Of a DNA stretch of 64,000 nucleotides, positions 54,264 through 64,000 are shown one piece after another. Made by a program: the position numbers and the translations under genes. Every line of letters begins with the position of its first letter. The first letter of the stretch is position 1. This DNA comes from Ilyonectria destructans (lineage: Eukaryota > Ascomycota > Sordariomycetes > Hypocreales > Nectriaceae). The notes under the pieces were generated by a model. That model saw only the letters and a program-made list of their open reading frames with translations, made no database searches and was not told the origin of the DNA. The stretch covers positions 2,356,001-2,420,000 of the forward strand of contig JAHEWK010000005.1 of NCBI GenBank assembly GCA_020740775.1, given 5' to 3'.

Positions 54264-55810
54264 TTATACGAAGTAGACTACTTCAATTCCGGTCATTTTG
54301 TTGGACGCAGGTTCAACCACTGCATCAAACTTGTACTCCCAGCAACAGTCGAACCACGCCACCCAGTCCTGTTTCCTCGTTTCAACCCAAAACTCTCGCA
54401 GGGGGTCGACAAACAAAACCGCTCTAGAACGCGCGTCATCTGGGTAATGTTCGAGTTGTATCAGTCGAGGAGTTTGACTCTGCATCCAAGAGAGGTAACC
54501 AAGGTTATGAGGTGATCCAAGGGTAAGGAGATATCTCAACAAGATCCGAGGGTCCTCGAGCGTCAAGGCAATTAGGAGTGATCACTTCCACGTTCTCTAA
54601 GAATAGTCCATCCATTTTAGATAACATAACGAAGAAATTTGCTCCCGAAGCACCCATGGTCTTGAAACGGTGAGGCGGAGTGCATCCCAGGGTCCCCCGG
54701 TTGGTCCCACTGCACCGTTCCAACGAAGGCTAGTCGACGTGTCGAGCATCTATAATGCGCTTCGATACAGTTCCACCTATCAAGAGTACCAGAAGGCTCG
54801 CCGATCACACAAACTCGTTTCAAAAACATTATTCCGGCCATCTTGACGGCCAATGTGGTAATTGAGTCGCGCCCATTACGACAACAGGACAATGGTTCGC
54901 CAGCTTCTTCAGCGGCGGCAAATAAGCGATCTGGGATATATTAGATCCCAAGGCTAATGTAGAGACGTGGTACCGGAACTGGATATTGAGATCACCGTGG
55001 AACCAAGGGGGAATGTTGATCAGAAAGCACTCGAAATAGAATGGTATCGGAATCAGATCCACTGGTAGCTTCATCCAAGGGCTCAGGAAACCACGGGGCG
55101 ATTGACATTCCTAAAATGGCCCGTTTCTTTAGTCGACTGTGCAGGTTGCACACCCTCGGTAGTGAATGAGATGGTGACTGAGCCTGTGACATAGCGCTTT
55201 GTTTGTGCTCGACTGCTATGAAACTTCCAGTGAAGTCAATAATATCAAGAGGTCAGGGTGCCCTAGTACACACATACCCAGAGGGGGGACTAGAAGCTCA
55301 ACAGTAAAAAAAAAACACCAACAATAGTATCAACAATAGAAGTCAATAATATAATGTCGAAGATATTATCCGAAGTAGACGATGCACCTCATCAACTTTG
55401 GCAATCATATCAACTTGGCACCTCCGAAGTGACCCCGTTGGGGGGCCTCTTGAGCTCACGCACATCGTCTGTAAGGTACAGTGGCGAAGGAACCCGCGGC
55501 TTGTCTCCTGGGGACACCTCGGCAATCCGCTACAGTCATCGACTTCGGCTGCGAAGCGCCAGATGATGTCCTGGAGTTCACAGGGAAGCAACATTAGCGC
55601 AGTCGAACTAGTCGTGGCCAAGGATGAACAAATTCCGAGGAAAATGAGCGGTGAATGTCGTTGTTGATACATATCCTGGTAACCAAGAGTGACGGTGAGG
55701 ATCTGCTTGTAGGTGGGATCATCGTAGACATCAAGAGAGTACTGGCAGTGAGGTAAAGAGCCAAACAACTTTATTAAGGTAGAAACGCAGTGTGTATTGT
55801 GCTTTGGCAA
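54264..55810 (-). pseudogene. Relic resembling a fungal 2EXR/F-box-like protein gene
   Basis: Across 1.5 kb the minus strand reads as protein-like segments in successive, shifted frames. Near 55600 is ALMLLPCELQDIIWRFAAEV, which resembles the LPxELRxxIWxxA opening of 2EXR/F-box-like domains common in ascomycetes. Further on come FHGDLNIQFRYHVSTLALGS (about 55000-54950), GANFFVMLSKMDGLFLENVE (about 54650-54590) and PRILLRYLLTLGSPHNLGYL (about 54560-54490). The last continues to SRAVLFVDPLREFW and WVAWFDCCWEYKF. Frame changes and stops separate them, too many to be explained by introns alone. I read this as a degraded gene; it could in part be a multi-intron gene I failed to join. Confidence 0.45.
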
Positions 55811-58311
55811 GGAAAAGACATATTATAGCGCTGGAAAAGCTTGTGGATTTTGAGTTGTTGGACTTGCTGGTGCAAGGTATGGTACTTGATTGTGTGTGCT
55901 ATGTATGATCGATGACGGTGGTTCGATCTACCCAAGAGGATATTCAACAAGTTTACCCTATACCATAATAATTTATGCCCAGACTTGGTTCGGTGAAAGG
56001 ATGACTGTCACTTTTGTGTATAAAGCCGAGTTTTGAGAAATTCCCTTCATTCATTATTTTCTTGTGATCGAGCGAGAGTATCGTGAAGCGAAAGTACAGG
56101 ATGGAGGCGCCTACCCACCCCGACAATTGGGCGTTGAAATACCAAGGCAAAACATCATACTACGTAGATTTGTTTAAGCATAATTATTTGAGGTAAGCAT
56201 ATATTTCATGGCTTGTTGAATTGTGTCAATCAACCCGTAGGGTAGGGGATATTTTTGCTATTGCCGTGATCCGGCCGTTTGCAAGTCTGTGACGGCACAC
56301 CCTGGTCAGGAGATCGGCTAGTGCCAATCAACTTTGACTTTGTTGCATCGTCGATTAACCTTAAAAATAATTATCATAGGCTCAAGCTTACTGATGAGCT
56401 TATTGGGTTTTTAAGCATTAAGGTTCAGTTCAAGAACTACATGCGTGCCACAACGAGTTGGACGAAAGCGAACAATTCGATCTCTGGAGGACAACGCTTG
56501 TTTATGCCGATGCGTCATCACGCCAGAATGATGAAATATCCTGAAACCCCTCAAACGAAACGTCCCCCCTCCATTTCCCAGCTAATTTGTCCTTTCTTGA
56601 TGGCCATGGAAGGAAACGCCGGGAATTCGATGCCATTGGCCTTGGATCAACCTTGCACCCACGCCATCACCTTGAATTGACTTGTGGAGATTACGGGGTC
56701 CGTCGCTGGCTTTTCTTGAGTCACCGCAATGGACGGAGTCCGAATTTCCCGATTGTCAAAAAGCATTAAACATGTATACAGGGTCTGGGATGGAGCATCA
56801 AGATTCGCCTCGGCTGGGTGCGAACAAGAATCATCGCTGCTGCGCGCATGGCCAGGCATCATTGGACTCATCAGCTCATGCGAAAAGCTCTAATGCCTGG
56901 ACGGACATGAGCAGCTGTTTCATCAACACGTTTGCTCTCGAGTAGACGCCGATATTTGACGGGTTGTCATCGACCCACGAAGTTTCACGCTGTTTTTTCA
57001 CGTTGCGGTGGACTCGCACGCAGACTCAGCGTTCCCCCGTCGATCAGATGATTTTCGGGTCGTTTCAGGTGTGAGGTGAGTTAATCGCCAAGCCAAAGCA
57101 AGTCTAAACACCCTATTCGGTCGACGGACGAGGATCCTCAGGGGCAGCGGGGCGCGCCGATTGCTCGTATGGAACCATCCCTCGCAGGCGGGAAGAGAAT
57201 AGAGTGTGCTGACATGGGCAGGGAGGCAGAGATCCTCCGGCGCCTCGCCGTCTATACGCAGGCTCCTGGTCATCTTGGAGTTGGGGGCCTGGCATCGCAG
57301 CGAGCGGTCAGCGGGGCCGGCGCTAGATTTCCAATAGCGATTCTCCCGTGATGAAAGGGACCTGAAGGGTTGCAGCGATCAGGACGACCAGGTTTCAGGA
57401 TCCACCCATTGTCCAATAATGGGACGGGCCATGCCTCATCCCGGTGAGGCTCAAACCGAGGGCCGCAGGGAGGTCGGTTAAGCACCCCCGGCGCCTTTGA
57501 GCTAACTAACGGCCGGGTTTCGCTTCTCGAGGCTCCCCCATTTTTCCGTCTATCATGTTCATGGCAGCCCGGGGATAAAAGTGGCACGGCCCACTGCGAG
57601 AGCTGCGTGTCCCTGAAAGGCGCTTGGGATTGATGGGATGGCCTCCGCTTCGCCAGGGGCAGACGGAAATGGGCCCGCAACCATGCTGCCCATCCCAGCG
57701 TTTCCCAGCGCCACCACCGCGAAGCCCTCTCGGTATTGTCCTGAGCCCAGGATCTTGCCCAGGAGATTCGCGCGGTGGCCAGCCGTATTCCATCTAGATT
57801 GCCTGTAAACTACCGCCTACCAACGTCGCTTAGGGGCCGCTGCCCTGAGAGCTACGGCTACATGTCCAGCCCTGGCTAGATCCCCAACGCTCCATGTCTG
57901 AAGTGCGCCTTGGCACCACCAGAGAGGCCATGTTGCAATGAAGCCCATGATCCTTGGCTGCGGAACTTGTGGATCATCCTTGTTGGGAATTCTTTTGTTC
58001 CATTGGAACCGAGATGGGCGGCGGCGAGGTGTGGCCAACCCGGCGGAGTGACGCCTTGGCCAGGAGGTTGAACTCGATATATAAGTCGAAGCTGGTGTTC
58101 CCTCAACCATCTACTTCCTCTCTCTCTACACTCGTCCTTGCATATCAGTCCTTGTTGCTTGTTCTCTCTTTCATCTTCACTTTCTTTCTATTGGCTGTGC
58201 CAACTATTCATTCACTCAACCCACTTGAAGTCGAATATCCCAGCGAGTTTCGCTTCATCCAGTCATTTACAAAACACCAACAAACCCAACAAGCATAACC
58301 TATCTATCATC
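55811..58311. other. 2.5 kb stretch ending in the AA9 promoter
   Basis: 55.8-57.0 kb is A/T-rich with short frames. From 57.0 kb GC rises and the DNA reads as promoter of the AA9 gene, with overlapping Pro/Arg-rich shadow frames. The last 230 bp contain a TATA box and a CT/CA-rich leader. Confidence 0.5.
58078..58085 (+). promoter_or_regulatory. TATA box of the AA9 gene
   Basis: TATATAAG lies 234 bp before the ATG at 58312 and is followed by a CT-rich leader, as in strongly expressed fungal secreted-enzyme genes. Confidence 0.6.
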
Positions 58312-59349
58312 ATGCGTTACTCCGCTGTTTCCGCTCTGGCCATGGCCAGCACCGTTGCCGCCCACGCCCAAGTCTACGGCGTCTGGGTCAACGACGTCGA
58401 CCAGGGTGATGGCCGATCGGCTTACATCCGAAGCCCTCCCAACAACAGCCCCGTCAAGGACTTGACCAGCGCTGACCTTGCCTGCAACGTCAACGGCGGC
58501 ACTGCCGTCAGCGACTTCGTCACTGCCGCTGCCGGTGACAAGCTCACTTTCGAGTGGTACCACGACAACCGCGCCGACGACATCATCGCCGCTTCCCACA
58601 AGGGCCCCGTCATCACCTACATTGCTCCCTACACTGCGAGCGATGGCACCGGTGCCATCTGGACCAAGATCGCCGAGGATGGCTACGATGGCTCCGAGTG
58701 GGCTGTTGACAAGCTCATCGCTGCCAAGGGCAAGGCCGACTTCACTCTGCCTTCCAGCCTGGCCGCTGGCCAGTACCTGATCCGCCAGGAGATCATTGCC
58801 CACCACGAGAGTGACACCGCCTACAGCCAGAACTCTGCCCGTGGTGCTCAGTTCTACCCCTCGTGCATCCAGTTCGAGATCACTGGCTCCGGCACCGATG
58901 TTCCTGACCAGGACTTCGACTTCAACACCGGCTACACCGACGCCGACCCCGGTATCGTCTTCAACCTCTACGGCTCGTACACCACCTACGATATCCCCGG
59001 CCCTGAGGTCTGGACTGGCTCTGGCTCCAGCGGCGGTAGCAACACCGCCGTTGCCTCCACCACCAAGGCCGCCGCCGCTACCTCTTCCGCCGCCGCTGCC
59101 ACCTCTGCCGCCGCTGTTACCACTTCTGCTGCTGAGGCCGCTGTCACCACCGCGCCCGCTGCCGCTGAGACCACACCCGCCCCTTCTTTCTCTACCATCG
59201 TCACTTCTGCCGCCGCTACCGAGGTCGCATCTGAGGCCCCCGTTGCCACCGCTGCTCCTAGCTCCGGCTCCGGCTCCGGCTGCTCCAGCCGTCGCCGCCG
59301 CCGCCGCAACGCTCGCCGCAACATCAAGAAGATCAGCGGCAACCAGTAA
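58312..59349 (+). CDS. AA9 lytic polysaccharide monooxygenase with Arg-rich tail
   Basis: Intronless frame of 345 residues; the in-frame ATG at 58138 is rejected because it would mask the signal peptide. The signal peptide (MRYSAVSALAMASTVAA) is cleaved before His18, which becomes the N-terminal copper ligand of the histidine brace. The second copper His is His96 in SHKGPVITYIAP, and the axial Tyr is Tyr182 in GAQFYPSC. His164 and a Gln near 180 form the usual second shell. Cys59 and Cys185 can form the typical disulfide. The catalytic domain (18-235) oxidatively cleaves cellulose or related glucans outside the cell. An Ala/Thr/Ser linker (236-320) then leads to a Cys and a basic tail, SSRRRRRRNARRNIKK, instead of a carbohydrate-binding module or GPI signal. 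Codon use is highly biased, suggesting strong expression. Confidence 0.94.
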   Translation: MRYSAVSALAMASTVAAHAQVYGVWVNDVDQGDGRSAYIRSPPNNSPVKDLTSADLACNVNGGTAVSDFVTAAAGDKLTFEWYHDNRADDIIAASHKGPVITYIAPYTASDGTGAIWTKIAEDGYDGSEWAVDKLIAAKGKADFTLPSSLAAGQYLIRQEIIAHHESDTAYSQNSARGAQFYPSCIQFEITGSGTDVPDQDFDFNTGYTDADPGIVFNLYGSYTTYDIPGPEVWTGSGSSGGSNTAVASTTKAAAATSSAAAATSAAAVTTSAAEAAVTTAPAAAETTPAPSFSTIVTSAAATEVASEAPVATAAPSSGSGSGCSSRRRRRRNARRNIKKISGNQ

Positions 59350-60407
59350 GCTTGCAAAAGTCTTGCTCGGCCGACATTGTTGCTCAGCGTCTGTGACGTG
59401 GAGACTTAGTTGACCTTTCCACCCCTTGCTGCCTGTCATGGACTGCATGGATACCGCATCTACTTAGATGGCGTTTTGTTTGTGTATATAGATTTTGCTC
59501 TGGCCTTTCAGACATATCTTATTCTGTATAAAGTCATTTTCACCAAAACTTCTTGCAAACCTGAATCCCATGTGACTTGCCCATGATCTGACTCTAAAAA
59601 CCCACATTCGATCTAACCAACATTGACAAGACGTAATCCATTATATCCACTGTGCTGTAGCCCATTGCTGTTTAATCTCAGAACCGCCACTCACCTCCCT
59701 TGAACAGGGCTGACGCGGCACATGGCGTGGGACGGTAGCGTGGCAGTGACGTATGTGAACCTTTAGTGGGAGCACGTAATCGTAATCTTGGGATGGGATA
59801 TCACGACTTGCAGAATTTCAGTTTGCTTTTATGTATGGTAGATGGATTGCAATATTTCGTCTGAAGTCGACATAGAAGCATTGACATAAACATTGTCTCG
59901 TAGATCTCAAACAAAACAAAACATGCTCCTCTGTAACCCGACAGAGCAACCCCTTAAACACATGCATGATGTATCGTGTGAAACAGTGACAGACCGATCT
60001 AGAATGACGCCCATTGACCACTCAGAAACAGTTACGCACAATTCCATCCCGCCGGGTCCAGTTCCGCTCGGGAACTATTGAGTTCATGGTCAAAATATGA
60101 TGTGAGATACTAAGACCCCTTCATTCCAGAATAGAGTTCCCGCCTCCCTCGATTAGCTGTCAGTTGCCAATTCGCAAAGCCTCGTGCGCAGATCGGATCA
60201 TCAGAGCATATCAGGGATTCTAGACGTAATGAGGCGCAAGATCAGCTGTTTTTCGTCTCCGAGTAATTTAGTGCAGATTCGGGAATGATGCGCCTGCGAT
60301 CGATGCAAAAAGTATCTCTTTATAGCGACTATCTGCTGGAATCGCCATGGTTGGGCACTTGAAATCATCCGAATTGACAGCACCGTAGGACCATCCAATT
60401 TTTCATC
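59350..60407. other. Intergenic region AA9/HsbA-like
   Basis: 3' flank of the AA9 gene and promoter of the small secreted-protein gene. No further gene is seen. Confidence 0.55.
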
Positions 60408-61051
60408 ATGCAATACAACCTATTTTCCTCCCTTTTCGTCATTTTGGCCGCCTCCCATACCGAGGCCGCGCTCTCTGCCCAAAGTGTCTCGGCGTCCATC
60501 GGAAAGGTATCCGGCCTGGTTGAAGATGCTACTAAAATTGCCCACTATATTGAAGGCAATTTTTATCGCGGAGCAGTACCGGTAAGCAGAAACACAATTC
60601 AAACTAAATGGCTACCAGACACTAAATGGAGGTGCGGGCAGAGACTCGTCGTCAACACCCGAAATATTATCGGCCTTCTTACTGGAGAAGTCCAAAACGC
60701 CCTAGGCGGTCTTGACAGCATTGGAAGAGACAGCGACCAGGGCGAAATCTGTTCTTCATTCGACAGCGTAAGCCCCATTGATGTTTCCCCCCAATAGGGC
60801 AGAACTAATGGATCATTTCGCAGTTCACCAAGGTCCAGCGAAAATTCTTGAATACTATTAGCAGCAAAGGCGATGTCCTCACAGGCGGTCCAGCAGCTGC
60901 GGTTATGGACAACATTCTCCATGCGCTGAAGCGAGGCGTCGATGGTGTGTCTGCTGGGATGATTGCCGGTTTGCCATCATGTGTCACCGCGAAAGACAAC
61001 ATGCGGACCCTCGACGAAGCCCTGGATGAGGCCTTGGAATCAATGTCCTAA
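60408..61051 (+). CDS. Small secreted HsbA-like protein
   Basis: Three exons, 60408-60581, 60642-60767 and 60824-61051, with introns of 60 nt (GTAAGC...GGGCAG) and 56 nt (GTAAGC...CGCAG), encode 175 residues. Intron 1 is a multiple of three without a stop, so an unspliced version would add 20 residues; it has consensus ends and is probably removed. A signal peptide (MQYNLFSSLFVILAASHTEA) precedes a wholly helical, amphipathic mature protein with two Cys (ICSSFDS and LPSCVTAK). Spacing of helices and the KGDVL...AGLPSC region resemble the HsbA/cell-wall galactomannoprotein family of hydrophobic-surface-binding secreted proteins. Assignment is tentative. It follows the AA9 gene on the same strand. 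Confidence 0.6.
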
Positions 61052-61494
61052 ACGATCCATTTCACGAGTACATATCCTGATTTTGGTGTCATTGTCATGA
61101 CAAATAGCGTAATGAGGGAAATTTTAATACTATGAACCATAGCAGTGGAATCAAGCCCGCGTTGGAGGCGTTACAGCGGACAACTGGCGGCAGCTGCCCA
61201 GAAGTCAATGCCAGCTGCGGGCCTGCGGCAAACTACCCCGCCATTCACGTTTTGCCCCTCCATTCTCCCCCACATGCATCTTCCGTCATCCGAACACCTA
61301 GCTCCGGTGCATCTTCCGCCCGGTATACGGATAACTTCTCTTTGCCAGCACAAACCACTCAAGACTTATCCACTGTACAGTAAGCTTACAACCTCGCCAC
61401 TGTTGCCAATTCCTCCCTAGGGAGCCTCTCTTCTCTCTTTTAATCCTACCGGACCCCCTCTTTCTTACCGATCTCCAACTTCGATTCCTTCGCA
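61052..61494. other. Intergenic region before BNA6
   Basis: 3' flank of the HsbA-like gene and a CT-rich promoter/leader of the next gene. Nothing else is seen. Confidence 0.6.
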
Positions 61495-62458
61495 ATGGCC
61501 TCCTCCACGCACCAAGGCCGCCTGGCCGACCTCCTCCCTCCCTCGTGGAAAACCTCCGTCACCGCCTGGCTCGCAGAAGACACGCCCTCCATGGACTACG
61601 CCGGCTTCGTCGTCGGCGAGGCCCCCCGCGTCGCTACGCTCTGGGGCAAATCCGCTGGCGTCATCGCCGGCCGACCCTTCTTCGACGAGGTTTTCACCCA
61701 GTGCGGCTGCACCGTCGAGTGGCACGCAGAAGAGGGCACCGAGCTTGACTTGTCCGCAAACGGCGGCAAGATGCGCGTTGCCACGGTCCGCGGACCTGTC
61801 CGCGGAATCCTCCTCGGCGAGCGCGTCGCCCTCAACACCCTTTCTCGCTGTTCCGGTATCGCCCGCTCCAGCCGCGACCTCGTCGGGCGCGTCCGCGCTG
61901 CGGGATACACGGGAATTCTCGCCGGCACGCGCAAGACGACTCCCGGTTTCCGCCTCGTTGAGAAGTACGGCATGTTGGTCGGCGGCGCCGACGCTCACCG
62001 CATGGACCTGAGCTCCATGATCATGCTCAAGGACAACCATGTATGGAGCCGCGGCAGCATCACCGACGCCGTCAAGGCCGCCAAGTCGGTCGGCGGCTTC
62101 AGTGTTAAGATCGAGGTCGAGGTACAGAGCGAGGCCGAGGCCGACGAGGCCATCGAGGCGGGTGCTGATGTTGTCATGCTTGACAACTTCACTGGTGACG
62201 GCGTCAAGATTGCGGCGCGGAGTCTGAAGGAGCGGTGGCAGGGCAAGCGACACTTCCTCCTCGAGGTATCAGGAGGACTAACACCGGACAATGTGAAGCC
62301 GTACGTGTGCAATGGTGAGTTTGAATCCTCTTCCAACTGCTCTCATCCCGTGAATTGGGTTGGGACGGCTAACTGTCTTAGATGTGGACATTATCTCGAC
62401 GAGTTCAATCCACCAGGGGGTACCTCACGTAGACTTTTCCCTCAAGATCGAGCATTAG
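61495..62458 (+). CDS. BNA6: Nicotinate-nucleotide pyrophosphorylase (carboxylating), QPRTase
   Basis: Two exons, 61495-62314 and 62382-62458, with a 67-nt intron (GTGAGT; branch GCTAAC; acceptor TTAG), encode 298 residues. It makes nicotinate mononucleotide from quinolinate and PRPP, the entry point from the kynurenine pathway into NAD. Family marks are [15 protein letters not shown], the loop [17 protein letters not shown], then [20 protein letters not shown] followed by IMLKDNH. Others are [27 protein letters not shown] and [12 protein letters not shown]. Exon 2 supplies [20 protein letters not shown], the conserved end; unspliced reading would replace it with unrelated sequence. Length fits the family. 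Its 3' end faces that of the amine oxidase, 197 bp apart. Confidence 0.95.
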
Positions 62459-62655
62459 ATGTAAAAGGAAACAAGATGAATACGGTAAATAATATCTGCA
62501 ACGTCAGTGACTCTGGTCCCAATCGTGCACTGTCTAAAGCAATGGCTGTCTTTGCTCAACTTGTCTAAGTCTATCTGTCTAGACATTTTCGAGCGCCATT
62601 ATCCGTAGGCTCCAAGTCGCACCATCGTGGGACGAATTAATCAATGACATCTCTC

Positions 62656-64000
62656 TTAAGAGTTACCTCCGTCGTCAATATTTGCCCCTGCCATCTGCAT
62701 TTCAATATCAGGTCCCCTGCCCTGCCAGTGACTCGCCGGGTCCTCCTGGACAGAGGGCTTCTTGTCTGCATCAGTATTCCCACAGCACGATAGTAGCACG
62801 CTGGCTTTGTTCTTGGTCGAAGGCACATCCAGTGCAGGGTTTGCCGTGAAGAAGTCAACAGGGTGGAGGTGAATCTGATTGATCTCAACCGGCCTATAAC
62901 AATCGTGGTCAGTCAATGCGTGACGAGAAGTCTGCAAAGGGGTAAGTGAATAGGCATTAAAGACTCACATCACCGGCCAGTCCTCCACGCGGGGATTATG
63001 CGTCAGTCCAAAGACGGACCAGACAACGGGACTGCTCCTCCTCGCATCATCACCCTGTCTCGTTCCGTCGGCGCCAACCCTGTCTCCCGGCATCACCCCG
63101 TTACGCACCCGCCCCTCGTCGGTGAACCAGTCTCCGCGCTTCACCATGTCTGCAACACCGCCTTTCTCCTCCCTGCTCTGGTTCGTGAACTCGCCCGCTG
63201 CCCACAACTCCCCATCCCGGTAGCCAGTTACCCATACGTGGTGCTGGGCAAATCGTGCCCTCGCAGCCACGGTGCTCCGCTCGTCAGCTAGCAGCGTCTG
63301 TGTCGCAGGAGGGACCAGCCGGTACCCGACGGGGCGTCCAGATATAGCATTTTTCTTGGTTATGTTCTCCAGTTTAATCAGTCTGTTGACACGAGGCTTT
63401 GCGTCCATCCATGTTGCCTTGTTGACAGTCTGTCGCTGCACTTCGTAATAGTTGCCCTTTGGATTCGTCCGTGAATTCATGCTCTGGCTCGCGCTCTCCT
63501 CGACAACGATCTGCGTATCTACGCTCGCATATGAGTCCATGGCTGGATCAATGCGCACGGCAAAAATGTGCTGGTGGTTCTGCGCAAGCACACCAGGAGA
63601 CACGATAGTCCCGTAGTTGCTTGACTTGCCATCGTCGATAGCCACCACGCTCACGATGCCCGTCGCCCGCGTCTCGATAGTGATTCCCCCGGCAAGATCC
63701 AACTTGTACGCGAAAATGTACTCGTAGTTTGCGAGTGTAACGATGAACTGGATCACAAACTCTCTCATGCGCGTCACCACTGCCCTATTGGTTCGGAAGT
63801 TGGTGTGCTTCCAGAGAATGCCGTTGTCCTGCTCGTGAAGGCATATGACCGACTTTGCTGGAGTTGGAGATCCATCGGCGGCGGCAAGATATGAGTCGAC
63901 GTAGTGAATAGCGCCCAAGCAGTCACATCCAAGTTCAAGGTTGTTGCCAGCTCTGCCCATGCCTCCATCCCCAAAGTCAAACGCCTGCTTTCGGTGGAAT
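62656..64000 (-). CDS. Copper amine oxidase, C-terminal part (runs off the right edge)
   Basis: Partial gene on the minus strand. The exon from the window edge to 62969 and a last exon 62893-62656 are joined by a 75-nt intron (GTGAGT...TATAG), restoring WPVMPVEINQIHLHPVDFF. The enzyme oxidises primary amines to aldehydes with H2O2 and NH3 using copper and topaquinone. Visible hallmarks are the start of this part, FDFGDGGMGRAGNNLELGCD, and the cofactor site ANYEY, whose first Tyr becomes topaquinone. Also visible are the copper ligands NHQHIF and the third His in GLTHNPRVEDWPVM. The N-terminal half lies outside. The C-terminus extends about 45 residues beyond the core and ends in GGNS, without a peroxisomal SKL-type signal. 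Confidence 0.94.

Noticed and set aside
58300..59448. 382-codon open frame antisense to the AA9 gene
   Set aside because: It is the mirror of a highly codon-biased GC-rich gene (Gly/Ala/Val-rich, low complexity); the plus strand has signal peptide and copper ligands.
61465..62253. 262-codon frame antisense to BNA6
   Set aside because: Shadow of the codon-biased QPRTase frame, which has complete family motifs.

Overview
The window is nuclear DNA of a filamentous ascomycete (Pezizomycotina, probably Sordariomycetes and perhaps Hypocreales; this placement is inferred from gene content and style). The evidence is short GT-AG introns (about 49-240 nt) with CTAAC/CTGAC branch points, GC-rich conserved genes, long intergenic stretches, and fungal families: Clr5-domain protein, Prp38, phosducin-like protein, an AA9 polysaccharide monooxygenase and an HsbA-like secreted protein. 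All gene models were built by eye; most multi-exon models were checked by joining reading frames across splice sites.

Layout. 1-2.85 kb holds no recognisable gene. cox16 (2.85-3.3 kb) is followed by a 7.2 kb stretch without a gene, which leads to an intronless Ser/Arg-rich orphan (10.6-11.4 kb). After a further 2.9 kb gap comes a Clr5-domain gene (14.25-15.8 kb). From 16.1 to 38.4 kb the DNA is dense with conserved housekeeping genes, often in divergent pairs: a small membrane protein/prp38, mitochondrial gatA/gemin2, rps27/phosducin-like protein, and a NUP53-like nucleoporin/LigB-type dioxygenase. Between these lie a putative ribonucleotide reductase inhibitor, an LRR protein, acyl-protein thioesterase 1, an IVY1-like I-BAR protein and RNA 3'-phosphate cyclase.

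From about 38.4 to 58.3 kb the window changes character. It is gene-poor, with three small lineage-specific-looking genes on the minus strand (Lys-rich, Gln/Tyr-rich and Lys/Ser-rich proteins), a decayed inverted copy of the first exon and intron of the RNA cyclase gene, and broken coding relics (a secreted-protein-like frame with a 13-nt homopolymer and no ATG, and a 2EXR/F-box-like relic in several frames). I read this as an accessory or degenerating segment between conserved blocks.

From 58.3 kb to the right edge come an AA9 monooxygenase with an Arg-rich tail, a small HsbA-like secreted protein, quinolinate phosphoribosyltransferase (NAD synthesis) and a copper amine oxidase that runs off the edge.

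The genes do not form one pathway. Recurrent themes are mitochondrial biogenesis (cox16, gatA), RNA processing (prp38, gemin2, RNA cyclase) and secretion (AA9, HsbA-like). I found no rRNA, tRNA, CRISPR array or intact transposon.
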